Below the pieces are notes generated by a model, which was not told the DNA's origin, did no database searches, and saw only the letters and a program-made list of their open reading frames with translations. From JAAXQD01 sp963790095 (lineage in GTDB: Bacteria > Desulfobacterota > Desulfobacteria > Desulfobacterales > UBA11574): DNA of 64,000 bases. Shown piece after piece: positions 44,654-53,184 of the stretch (its first letter is position 1; each line of letters begins with the position of its first letter). The stretch is taken from NCBI GenBank assembly GCA_963790095.1, contig CAWBNO010000001.1, positions 1 through 64,000 on the forward strand, read 5' to 3'. The translations under genes and the position numbers were made by a program.

Positions 44654-45763
44654 ATGAAATTTCGAATAGCATATAAAAAAGAACTCAACCCTTCTCAATT
44701 TCAAGCCGTCAATATTACAAAAGGCCCGCTTCTTGTCATTGCCGGGGCCGGGAGTGGGAAGACAAGAACCCTGACATACCGGGTGGCACGTCTCGTAGAA
44801 GAAGGCATTTCTCCCAGCGCCATCCTCCTGTTGACCTTTACCCGCAAAGCATCCCAGGAAATGCTGAAAAGGGCTTCGCAGCTTCTCGACCATCGATGTG
44901 AAGGCGTTGCCGGCGGAACTTTTCATTCTTTTGATCTTGAAATCGAACTGAACAGAGAAGGGATCCCTTTTGTCAAAGTCGGTGGTTTTAAGTTCATCGA
45001 ATCTGCACATATTAAAGATGTCTTGTCCCACGTCAGGGTTCTGTTTAATCCCTATGACCGGTTAAGCTGGTATCGAATACTTCTTCTTTTAGACAATATC
45101 GGCCCCAAAACCGCCCTTGATATTTTTGAAACGATTTCAGCTGAGCAATCCGGATATGCCGGATTGTTTAAAAAGAAACTTACATCCAAACAATCAAACA
45201 GTTTAGAAAGACTAAAGAATTTCTTTTCGAGTATCGATCCATCCGAAATGTCCGTTGTTCGATTGGGTGAAGATGTTGTGAAATATTATACGCCCATATT
45301 ACAAAATAAATATGATGATCATCCCAAGCGGGCGAAAGACCTTGAGCATCTGATGACCATTATGGAACGATACGATAATCTCGAACATTTTTTAGCCGAT
45401 ATGGCCTTGGAGCCTCCGAGTACGAGTTCCCGTGACGGTTTTTTTGTGGACAGGTCTGATGACGACCGTTTAATTCTTTCCACCATTCATTCCGCCAAAG
45501 GCCTCGAATGGCACACGGTATTTATCATATGGGCTCTTGACGGACGATTTCCGTCGACCCATGCCGTTCATGATGAAAAAGCACTTGAAGAAGAGTTAAG
45601 GCTTATCTATGTTGCGGCTACCCGGGCCAAGGAACGCCTGTTTTTCACTTATCCCGGGACCGTCTATGACAAAATCTCCGGAATGGTGTTAAGCCGACCG
45701 TCCCGTTTTCTTGATGACATCCCCGATGACATTCTCAAAAAGTATTCGGCCATGACATTTTAG
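44654..45763 (+). CDS. UvrD/Rep-type helicase with a large internal deletion
   Basis: 369 residues; relatives have about 650. The N-terminus is normal: Q motif (LNPSQFQAV), Walker A (VIAGAGSGKTRTLTYR), motif Ia (LLTFTRKASQEML) and the start of motif Ic (GGTFHSF). The sequence then jumps to SFDLEIELNREGIPFVKVGG, which in full-length proteins follows motif IV (usually FHSFDLEIEL). Motifs II (DEYQDT), III (GDDxQSIY) and IV are thus missing. Motifs V (LSTIHSAKGLEW) and VI (YVAATRAKERL) are present. The joint lies at HSF (44924-44932), a triplet found at both ends of the missing part. Without Walker B it should not hydrolyse ATP. Confidence 0.85.
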   Translation: MKFRIAYKKELNPSQFQAVNITKGPLLVIAGAGSGKTRTLTYRVARLVEEGISPSAILLLTFTRKASQEMLKRASQLLDHRCEGVAGGTFHSFDLEIELNREGIPFVKVGGFKFIESAHIKDVLSHVRVLFNPYDRLSWYRILLLLDNIGPKTALDIFETISAEQSGYAGLFKKKLTSKQSNSLERLKNFFSSIDPSEMSVVRLGEDVVKYYTPILQNKYDDHPKRAKDLEHLMTIMERYDNLEHFLADMALEPPSTSSRDGFFVDRSDDDRLILSTIHSAKGLEWHTVFIIWALDGRFPSTHAVHDEKALEEELRLIYVAATRAKERLFFTYPGTVYDKISGMVLSRPSRFLDDIPDDILKKYSAMTF

Positions 45764-45897
45764 GTTTATGTTGATTCAAAAATTAAGCCGTGATATGTGC
45801 CCAGAGAACACTGACGCTGACCGTTGAACCTCCCTGTTCAAGAGCCGGGGAATACGGTTGCGGCAAAGCCCATCGTTCCTTAATAAATTTGAGAATT

Positions 45898-47121
45898 ATG
45901 CCTCAAGAGTATTACATTCTGATTGTCGGTTATATTTTTGGTTTTTACATGGCCTGGAACATCGGTGCCAATGATGTTGCCAACTCCATGGCTTCATCTG
46001 TGGGGGCTAAGGCGATCACCATTCGCCAGGCCATATTTCTTGCCGGGATTTTGAATATCATCGGTGCTGTATTTATTGGATCCCACGTGACCAATACCAT
46101 CCGAAAGGGTATTGTCTCGACGGATATCATGACCGATCCTCATGTGGCCCTTATCGGTGCGCTTTCAGCCCTTCTTGCCGCAGCGCTTTGGGTCAGTTTT
46201 GCCACCTGGAAATCACTTCCGGTCTCCACAACCCATTCTATTGTGGGGGCTATGATCGGTTTTGGAATTATGGCCGGAGGATTTACGGTCATCAATTGGG
46301 GAAAACTCTTTGCAGTGGTATTGAGTTGGATCATTTCCCCGTTATTTAGCGTTGTTATCGCCTACTCGATTTTCAAAATTATCGTACGATTGATACTTTC
46401 CCAAAAGGATACCTTCGCCCGATCATTAAAATTGTCTCCGATTTTTATCGGCATGACGTTCTTCGTTGTCATTTTATCGTTTTTGTTTAAAACCCCTCTG
46501 GGTAAAAAGATGGACTTGGGTCCAACGGCATCTCTGACCCTTGCCATCGTCCTGTCTGTTTTATTGGGATTTGCAGGGATGGCGCTTTTGAAGCGATTTG
46601 TTAAAGATAAGGGATCCGGAGCAGAGGGGATCTTCCAGCGTATACAGGTGGGAACCGCCTGCTATGTTGCCCTTGCCCAGGGTGCAAACGATGTGGCCAA
46701 CGCCATCGGTCCTTTGGCGGTGATTTATTTTTTGGTAAAAACCGGAAGTGTTGGTGCTAAAGTACCGGTGCCTGTTTTTCTCCTCCTGTTTGGCGGCGTC
46801 GGTATTGCCTGCGGCATTGCCATGGCCGGTCACCGTGTCATGGACACCATGGGAAAAAAAATTACGGCGCTGAGCAATACACGTGGGTTTGCCGTTGAAT
46901 TTTCAGCGGCAACGACGGTCCTTGTGGCTTCAAAAATGGGCCTGCCGGTTTCTACAACCCATGCGGCCGTCGGCGGCGTATTGGGCGTCGGTCTGGCACG
47001 GGGAATGGAGGCGGTTAACTTTGGCATTGTTTTCAAAATTATGGTATACTGGGTTTTGACCGTACCTGCGGCTGCGCTGACCAGCATGGTCATTTTTAAA
47101 CTACTTCAAATCATTTTATGA
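45898..47121 (+). CDS. PiT-family inorganic phosphate transporter
   Basis: 407 residues from ATG 45898; an upstream extension looks non-coding. The two inverted PiT signature repeats are present: AWNIGANDVANSMASSVGAKA near the N-terminus and ALAQGANDVANAIGPLAVI in the second half, each paired with a PVSTTHS/PVSTTHA motif. About ten transmembrane helices. It imports phosphate by ion symport. The DUF47 gene follows 12 bases later, the standard pit pairing. Confidence 0.94.
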   Translation: MPQEYYILIVGYIFGFYMAWNIGANDVANSMASSVGAKAITIRQAIFLAGILNIIGAVFIGSHVTNTIRKGIVSTDIMTDPHVALIGALSALLAAALWVSFATWKSLPVSTTHSIVGAMIGFGIMAGGFTVINWGKLFAVVLSWIISPLFSVVIAYSIFKIIVRLILSQKDTFARSLKLSPIFIGMTFFVVILSFLFKTPLGKKMDLGPTASLTLAIVLSVLLGFAGMALLKRFVKDKGSGAEGIFQRIQVGTACYVALAQGANDVANAIGPLAVIYFLVKTGSVGAKVPVPVFLLLFGGVGIACGIAMAGHRVMDTMGKKITALSNTRGFAVEFSAATTVLVASKMGLPVSTTHAAVGGVLGVGLARGMEAVNFGIVFKIMVYWVLTVPAAALTSMVIFKLLQIIL

Positions 47122-47133
47122 AAGGAGATGGCA

Positions 47134-47802
47134 ATGCGCTTACCATTTTTTTCAATGTTCATGACATCACCTTTTGAAGGCCTTCAGGAACATGCCGAAA
47201 AGGTGAAAGAATGTGGCTGGGCGTTTCAGCAGGCCATCGAGTGTCATCTTTCAGAAAAATGCAAAACATTTGAAGAGTTCAGACAGGAAGTCATCCGGCT
47301 GGAAAGTGATGCAGACGCCATCAAACGCCGTATCCGTGGCCATCTGCCCAAAGGGACGCTGATGCCGGTTTATAATTTTCTGCTGTTCAGGTATTTAAGA
47401 GAACAGGATGCAGTTATCGATGCCGTTGAAGATGCTCTGGATTGGATCTCTTTTAGAACCGAACCGGGGATTCCCGCTGAACTTGAAAAAGACTTTGTCA
47501 ATCTGACGGATGCCGTCATCGCCTCTATCGAGCAGCTCGGTGAGATGGTTGCCGAAGCAAGAAAATACTTTAAAAATTACTCCGAAGAACAGCGGGTGCT
47601 GATCAAGAACATTATCCGCACGCTGCGCCGGCAGGAACATGAAGCCGATGAAGTAGAAGACATCATTAAGCAAAAAGTGCTGAATATGGATATCGATGCT
47701 GTCACCGTTTTTCATATCGTCAGACTGGCTGAAATCATCGGTTCCATCGCAGATCATGCTGAAAATGCCGGTGACATGATGCGGGCCATGGTCGCCAGAT
47801 AG
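47134..47802 (+). CDS. DUF47/PhoU-like regulator of the phosphate transporter
   Basis: 222 residues from ATG 47134, preceded by AAAGGAG. It is an all-helical PhoU-like fold, with EEFRQEVIRLESDADAIKRRIR and RRQEHEADEVEDIIKQK providing the acidic E/D-rich metal-binding motifs. Proteins of this type are encoded next to PiT transporters and are thought to control them. It is in one operon with the transporter. Confidence 0.92.
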   Translation: MRLPFFSMFMTSPFEGLQEHAEKVKECGWAFQQAIECHLSEKCKTFEEFRQEVIRLESDADAIKRRIRGHLPKGTLMPVYNFLLFRYLREQDAVIDAVEDALDWISFRTEPGIPAELEKDFVNLTDAVIASIEQLGEMVAEARKYFKNYSEEQRVLIKNIIRTLRRQEHEADEVEDIIKQKVLNMDIDAVTVFHIVRLAEIIGSIADHAENAGDMMRAMVAR

Positions 47803-47840
47803 GGGTTTTCCGATCGTCGACCTTCACCGCCAAATCTATT

Positions 47841-48686
47841 TCAAGATGGGGATCCCCTGGAATTTTCAATGATCCCGTAACGATGCAGAAACAATTCAAT
47901 ATCCTGCCAGAAGACCTTCCAATTCGGCGGACAGTCGTTATGTCCGCTTTTATAGGTGATCATTGTGGCGTTACGGGATGCCCTGTAAAGGGTCATTCCA
48001 TGGGAATAGGGAATGACTTCGTCGAACTTGCCATGGATGACAAGGGTCGGTCCCTTATACTCCCGGACCACCGATAGATTATCAAACGGGTCTCGGATTA
48101 GCACCGCGGGCGCAAGATACCTTTTTGCAAATGACCGGACACTGATAAAGGCAGACATGAGAATCAGTGCAGCAGAAGGTCGCTGGGCGGCCAGTGCGCA
48201 CACCGCTCCACCGCCGACGGAACGCCCGAATAAAATGATTTTGGTGGGATCCACATCCTGGCGTTCAATGAGAACGTCGTAAGCCCGGTTGAATGCTTCG
48301 GTGATATTTTTTTGTGAAGGCGTCCCTTGGGACCGTCCATACCCCGGATACTCCACAAGGAGCACCCCGACGCCAAAACCATTGAATTTTTTTAATTCAT
48401 GGGGCCAGAAATCGATGAGTTCTCCGTTTCCGTGGGCGAAAATAACCGCCGGCGCCGGCGTTGCCCCGTTGACCGGATCCGGGGGTAGAAACCAGGCCTC
48501 GATTTTTCCACTACCTGTTTGTATCCAGATCTTTTCCACAAAGGGAATGTCTTCATCTTGAGAAGGGGTTTCCACCAGATAACGAGGAAACAGCATCTGT
48601 CGCTGAACGAGGAAGAGCAAGCCACAGTAGGCAAGGTATATAAATAGCGTCCATGTTACAATTTTTACCAGCATGTCTTTCATCAT
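47841..48686 (-). CDS. Alpha/beta hydrolase, membrane-anchored (Bem46-like)
   Basis: About 281 residues if started at ATG 48686; the frame is open further upstream, but that part lacks homology. One N-terminal helix (LVKIVTWTLFIYLAYCGLLFL) anchors it. The hydrolase domain has the oxyanion stretch FAHGNGELIDFW, the nucleophile Ser in GRSVGGG, the acid in HGKFDEVIP and the His in KSGHNDCPP. It resembles BEM46/ABHD13-type serine hydrolases. The substrate is unknown. It converges with the phosphate operon. Confidence 0.85.
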   Translation of the reverse strand: MMKDMLVKIVTWTLFIYLAYCGLLFLVQRQMLFPRYLVETPSQDEDIPFVEKIWIQTGSGKIEAWFLPPDPVNGATPAPAVIFAHGNGELIDFWPHELKKFNGFGVGVLLVEYPGYGRSQGTPSQKNITEAFNRAYDVLIERQDVDPTKIILFGRSVGGGAVCALAAQRPSAALILMSAFISVRSFAKRYLAPAVLIRDPFDNLSVVREYKGPTLVIHGKFDEVIPYSHGMTLYRASRNATMITYKSGHNDCPPNWKVFWQDIELFLHRYGIIENSRGSPS

Positions 48687-49201
48687 ACCGTATTGGATTC
48701 TAAATAATTTTTCAAACTTTCTTTTTAAAGCTTTCAGCGGGTTATCCTTTGTGACCCTTAAATGTGCAGATATTGCGCTTTTTTTTTCTTGACATACAAC
48801 ATATAGTATGGAAAATTTGGAATCGAAACTTTCCAACAGACCTGCCGATCAATTTTCGTAAGTTTTAACAGGTTTTTTTGGGTTTTTTCAGCCCGTACAG
48901 TTTTTACGCTTTAAGGTCGGTAACAACCTCATCCAGACAGAATGAAATTCGATTTTCCGATACCGAAACATTTACGATTTCAAATTAATAGACTTTTCAG
49001 CGATGATCAAAACTTGAGGGTATCGGGATTTCTTTTTTTTGGGGCAGAAAAGTCCCCCGAACGCTTCGGCGGCGAAGGCGTCCCGGGCAGGTTTCGGATA
49101 ACACCAACAGGCGATGCAATACTTGTCATATTATAACATACGTGGTACGGATATGGATACTCTCCGCATAACGACGGCAACAATCATATAGGAGCACGGC
49201 A
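48687..49201. other. 515-bp region upstream of nrdJ
   Basis: AT-rich. A TTGACA lies at 48789-48794. A short plus-strand open frame (48942-49136) has no ribosome binding site or domain. I looked for a cobalamin riboswitch and for NrdR boxes before nrdJ and saw neither clearly. Confidence 0.45.
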
Positions 49202-51688
49202 ATGGGTTCTAAAGGAAAAATTTTAATTATCGATGATGGACATTTCGACTTAACTACGTACAAATGGGATGATCAACTATTTTCGGATATTCTTGCCAAA
49301 GACAACCCAATTGAAACTGACCAGGCCCTGGACATCAGCCGATTTTTGAGAGAAGAAATTGCCAATATGAAAAATCATACCATCACCATGCCCATTATCG
49401 ATAAAATGATTCAGACAAAATTGGTCGAGTACGGTTTAACACAAACTTCGCCCATTCGCCTGGATAAGTCTATTTTTGTAAAGAATGGACTTCATCTTTC
49501 CAAAAATGCTAAAAACGTATTGGAAAGAAGATATCTTAAGAAAGACAGCAACGGCAAACTGGTGGAGACGCCGGAAAAGATGTTTATAAGGGTGGCCCAA
49601 CATATCGCAAAGGCGGAAAAAAAGTACGGTGATGACGCTGATGTGAAAAAGATGGAAAATGTTTTCTACAATATGATGACCGAACTGAAATTTCTACCCA
49701 ATTCACCCACGTTGATGAACTCGGGACGGAAGCTGGGCCAACTGGCAGCCTGCTTTGTTCTCCCCGTAGAAGACAGCATGGAAGGCATTTTCGATGCATT
49801 GAAAAATGCAGCAATCATACACAAATCAGGTGGCGGTACGGGTTTTTCCTTTTCACGCTTGCGTCCAAAAGACAGCCGGGTTGGAACCACCGGCGGCATC
49901 GCCTCCGGACCGGTTTCGTTTATGAAAATCTTTAATACGGCGACGGAGCAGGTCAAACAGGGTGGGACTCGCAGAGGGGCAAATATGGCGATTCTCAGGG
50001 TTGACCATCCGGACATTATGGAATTTATCCACAGCAAAAAAGAACATAAAGAATTGAACAACTTTAATATCTCCGTCGGTATCACGGACGCTTTCATGGA
50101 CGCTGTAAAAGAAAAAGATAATTATCGTTTGATGGACCCGCGGGACAAAAAGAAGGTTATAAAGTTGAATGCCGCAGAAGTCTACCAAGCTTTGGTAAAA
50201 CAGGCCTGGGAAAACGGAGATCCGGGAATCATATTTTTGGACAGACTCAACCGGGACAATCCGACCCCTGCTTTGGGGGAGATTGAAAGTACGAACCCTT
50301 GCGGAGAACAACCCCTGCTCCCAATGGAATCCTGCAACCTTGGCTCCATCAATCTGGCAAAGTTTATAACATACGATTCCCAAGAGCCAACCATCGATTT
50401 CAAACACTTGAAAGAAATTATATGGTTGAGCGTCCGCTTTTTAGACAACACCATCGATATGTCTAAATATCCCCTGCCGGAAATCGGAAAAATGGTGCAA
50501 GGCAATCGTAAAATCGGCCTCGGGGTCATGGGATTTGCAGATCTGCTCTATCAATTGAAAATACCCTATAACTCGGAGAGGGCCCTTGAAATCGCAGAAG
50601 AAGTGATGGGATTCATTCAAAAAGAGTCCCATGAAGCCTCAAAATATCTGGCCGAGGAGAGAGGTGTTTTCCCCAATTTCGATAAAAGCATTTTCAAAAA
50701 CAAAAAGGGATGTACCTATCGAAATGCGGCCACCACCACCATTGCGCCCACCGGCACATTAAGTATCATAGCAGATTGCTCCAGCGGGGTCGAACCGCTG
50801 TTCGCACTGAGTTTTGTCCGAAACGTTATGGATGATGACAAGCTCATTGAGGTGAATCCTTACTTTGAGAATGAAGCAAAACAAAGGGGCTTTTATAGTT
50901 CAGACTTGATGGATGCCATCGCTATGGATGGCGGCATTCAGCATTTGGCAGAAATACCCGAAGATGTTCGCGAGGTCTTTGTCACCGCACATGATATTTC
51001 TCCCGAATGGCATATCCGTATGCAGGCCGCTTTTCAACAGTACACGGATAATGCTGTTTCAAAGACCGTTAACCTGTCCCGGGACGCCACCGTAGATGAT
51101 GTGCAAAAAATTTATGATCTGGCCTACGAGTTGGGGTGTAAAGGCGTCACCATTTACAGAGACGGGAGCAAGGAAAATCAGGTCCTTTCCTTCGCCGGAA
51201 AGGATGCGCCTATCTCCTCCTTGGCGGCTACGGTCAAAGAACGGCCTGAAACACTGGAAGGGTTTACCTCCAGAATGAAAACAGGCATGGGTCAGCTCTA
51301 CGTCACGGTCACTGAATATGAAGGGCAGCCTTTTGAAGTGTTTGCAACCATCGGCAAATCAGGAAGATCCACCACCGCAAAGACAGAAGCTATCGGGAGG
51401 CTCGTTTCCCTTGCCTTGAGATCCGGGGTAAAGGTAGAAAATATCGTTGAGCAGCTGAAGGGTATCGGTGGAGAACATCCTGTATTTCAAGACGGCGGTC
51501 TGGTTTTATCGATCCCGGACGCTATTGGCAGAATTCTTGAGAAAAGGTATTTGAAAGACGGCTCCTACAAGAAAAAGGGATACGGTAACAGCCTCCTTGG
51601 AGAAATCTGTCCGGAATGCAGCCATACCGTCAGTTTTGAAGAGGGCTGTATGATCTGCCATTTCTGCGGCTTTACCAAATGCTCTTAG
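49202..51688 (+). CDS. nrdJ: Adenosylcobalamin-dependent (class II) ribonucleotide reductase
   Basis: 828 residues, with AGGAGC upstream. The catalytic set is present: redox Cys184 (LAACFVLP) pairing with Cys378 (PMESCNLGS), and Asn365, Cys367 and Glu369 in NPCGEQP, where Cys367 carries the thiyl radical. HKSGGGTGFSFSRLRP binds substrate. A TSCPD-type domain and a C-terminal double CxxC (CPECSHTV, CHFCGFTKC) complete it. It reduces ribonucleoside diphosphates to deoxy forms and needs coenzyme B12 but no oxygen, fitting an anaerobe. The gene is monocistronic. Confidence 0.95.
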   Translation: MGSKGKILIIDDGHFDLTTYKWDDQLFSDILAKDNPIETDQALDISRFLREEIANMKNHTITMPIIDKMIQTKLVEYGLTQTSPIRLDKSIFVKNGLHLSKNAKNVLERRYLKKDSNGKLVETPEKMFIRVAQHIAKAEKKYGDDADVKKMENVFYNMMTELKFLPNSPTLMNSGRKLGQLAACFVLPVEDSMEGIFDALKNAAIIHKSGGGTGFSFSRLRPKDSRVGTTGGIASGPVSFMKIFNTATEQVKQGGTRRGANMAILRVDHPDIMEFIHSKKEHKELNNFNISVGITDAFMDAVKEKDNYRLMDPRDKKKVIKLNAAEVYQALVKQAWENGDPGIIFLDRLNRDNPTPALGEIESTNPCGEQPLLPMESCNLGSINLAKFITYDSQEPTIDFKHLKEIIWLSVRFLDNTIDMSKYPLPEIGKMVQGNRKIGLGVMGFADLLYQLKIPYNSERALEIAEEVMGFIQKESHEASKYLAEERGVFPNFDKSIFKNKKGCTYRNAATTTIAPTGTLSIIADCSSGVEPLFALSFVRNVMDDDKLIEVNPYFENEAKQRGFYSSDLMDAIAMDGGIQHLAEIPEDVREVFVTAHDISPEWHIRMQAAFQQYTDNAVSKTVNLSRDATVDDVQKIYDLAYELGCKGVTIYRDGSKENQVLSFAGKDAPISSLAATVKERPETLEGFTSRMKTGMGQLYVTVTEYEGQPFEVFATIGKSGRSTTAKTEAIGRLVSLALRSGVKVENIVEQLKGIGGEHPVFQDGGLVLSIPDAIGRILEKRYLKDGSYKKKGYGNSLLGEICPECSHTVSFEEGCMICHFCGFTKCS

Positions 51689-51792
51689 CCCGGTTTATGT
51701 CTTTGGAGGGGTACACAAGACAATCCCGAATGAGCCAACACATTTAATTTTAAACGCAAAAGATTTTTTTGAGTTCATCAAGGCCCTGTGCG

Positions 51793-52053
51793 ATGATGCG
51801 TATCGATCAAAATCCTGTATTTAGAAGATCTTTCATTCCCTGGTATGACTCTGAAACCGCGTGTATCATTGTTATCATATGTATGATCTTCGTTTTTTTA
51901 TTTGGCTTTGCCGGGATTTCGGTGGCCCATGAAAATGTGAAATATCAAGAGGAAGTTTGGGTTGCAGTTCTTCTGGTTGTCATGAGCGGAGTCGTCCTCC
52001 TCACCACCACGGTTCGGCTGATAAAAAGGTACATCCGCCGATTTTCAAAATAA
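51793..52053 (+). CDS. Small membrane protein with two helices
   Basis: 86 residues from ATG 51793. Two hydrophobic segments (IIVIICMIFVFLFGFAGISV and VWVAVLLVVMSGVVLLTTTV) flank a short polar loop, and the C-terminus is basic (RLIKRYIRRFSK). The ribosome binding site is weak. No family was recognised. It converges with ccdA. Confidence 0.6.
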   Translation: MMRIDQNPVFRRSFIPWYDSETACIIVIICMIFVFLFGFAGISVAHENVKYQEEVWVAVLLVVMSGVVLLTTTVRLIKRYIRRFSK

Positions 52054-52072
52054 CCGTTCCGAATTTCTCATA

Positions 52073-52771
52073 TCAGCTGACAAACAAATACAGTTTATTG
52101 CTCACAAGGATCAGCCCCACAATAATCAACAGGATCCCTGCCACGGCATTGACGTATTTCAACGCCTTTGATGCCTTTTTAATAAAAACCAACAGGAAAT
52201 TTATAAAAATTGACAGGACAATAAAGGGTAGGGCCAATCCGGCTGAATAGATGGCAAGGAGCAAAACTCCCTGCCATACGGTCTCCTGGCTGCCGGCAAC
52301 AATAAGGATGGATCCCAGCAATGGCCCGATACAGGGACTCCATCCGGCGCCGAAGGCCATTCCGATGATAAGTGTTCCGAAAAAATGTATAGGCTTCCTT
52401 TCCATGGCAATTCGCTTTTCAAAATCGAGAACGGGTATTCGGATTAAACCGGTTAAATGAATTCCTAGAATAATAATAAAAACACCACCGATGATCCGTA
52501 TCAATTTTTTATACTCATACATCAAGCTGCCAAGAAAAGAGGCGGATGCACCCATCAGGATGAAGACCAGGGAAAATCCAAGAACGAATAAAAAAGTTGA
52601 AAGAAATACTTTTTTCCTGATTTCTGAATTGCCGTCCCGGGTCAGCTCTTCTAATGAGAAGCCCGTAATAAATGTAAAATATGCCGGAATCAGCGGCAGT
52701 ACGCACGGTGACAAAAAAGAGAGAAGCCCTGCGATAAATGCTGCCGGAAATGAAATGGTTTCAGTGAACAT
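52073..52771 (-). CDS. ccdA: CcdA-type thiol-disulfide transport protein
   Basis: 232 residues, six transmembrane helices. The CcdA/DsbD core motif LLSFLSPCVLPLIPAYFTFI holds the first redox Cys, and GAGWSPCIGPLLGSIL the second. It passes electrons from cytoplasmic thioredoxin across the membrane, typically for cytochrome c maturation. A lone gene here. Confidence 0.93.
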   Translation of the reverse strand: MFTETISFPAAFIAGLLSFLSPCVLPLIPAYFTFITGFSLEELTRDGNSEIRKKVFLSTFLFVLGFSLVFILMGASASFLGSLMYEYKKLIRIIGGVFIIILGIHLTGLIRIPVLDFEKRIAMERKPIHFFGTLIIGMAFGAGWSPCIGPLLGSILIVAGSQETVWQGVLLLAIYSAGLALPFIVLSIFINFLLVFIKKASKALKYVNAVAGILLIIVGLILVSNKLYLFVS

Positions 52772-52983
52772 TGTATAATGAATAAAATTTGTGTGTAATG
52801 GTTCGAATCAAAGTTTACCCTGTCGTTTCATAAAAAATATGCTTAAAATTTATTGTATTAAAACATTTCTTTGGGTGAATTCCAGAAAAAACGTTTCGTA
52901 TGGCATCATGGGCTTTTGCATCGTTAGGGTTAAGTCCAATGCCTGACTGAAGATCCAAAACATTAATTTACTTCGGGCACCGT

Positions 52984-53184
52984 TTACCCCCCTGCGATGA
53001 GGGGAATTAAAAACACCTCTGAATTATCGGGAATCTGAGTCTTTTCAAAATAAGGCCTGGATACATGCTTATGGTCGATGCGTACCACCGCATAATGATG
53101 GGAATCGTCTATATCCCTGAGCAGATCCGCAACGGTCATCCCTTCACGCCAGGACCGCTGCTCTCCGTTAACCCTGAACATCAT
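52984..53184 (-). CDS. MoaD/ThiS-type sulfur carrier coupled to AOR
   Basis: 66 residues with the ubiquitin-like fold and C-terminal GG (FLIPLIAGG) used for thiocarboxylate formation. Its ATG overlaps the AOR stop codon (ATGA, 53184-53181), so the two are translationally coupled. It probably serves synthesis of the tungstopterin cofactor of the adjacent enzyme. Confidence 0.9.
   Translation of the reverse strand: MMFRVNGEQRSWREGMTVADLLRDIDDSHHYAVVRIDHKHVSRPYFEKTQIPDNSEVFLIPLIAGG

Noticed and set aside
45790..45897. N-terminal extension of the phosphate transporter
   Set aside because: The extra 36 residues have no membrane-protein character, and PiT proteins begin near the ATG at 45898.
48687..48836. 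N-terminal extension of the alpha/beta hydrolase
   Set aside because: The extra residues precede the natural signal-anchor start and show no homology. The start at 48686 fits the family better.
48942..49136. 64-residue open frame upstream of nrdJ
   Set aside because: It has no ribosome binding site or recognisable family, and its composition is like non-coding DNA.
48687..49201. Cobalamin riboswitch before the B12-dependent reductase
   Set aside because: No B12-box or convincing folded core was seen by eye. A covariance-model search would settle it.
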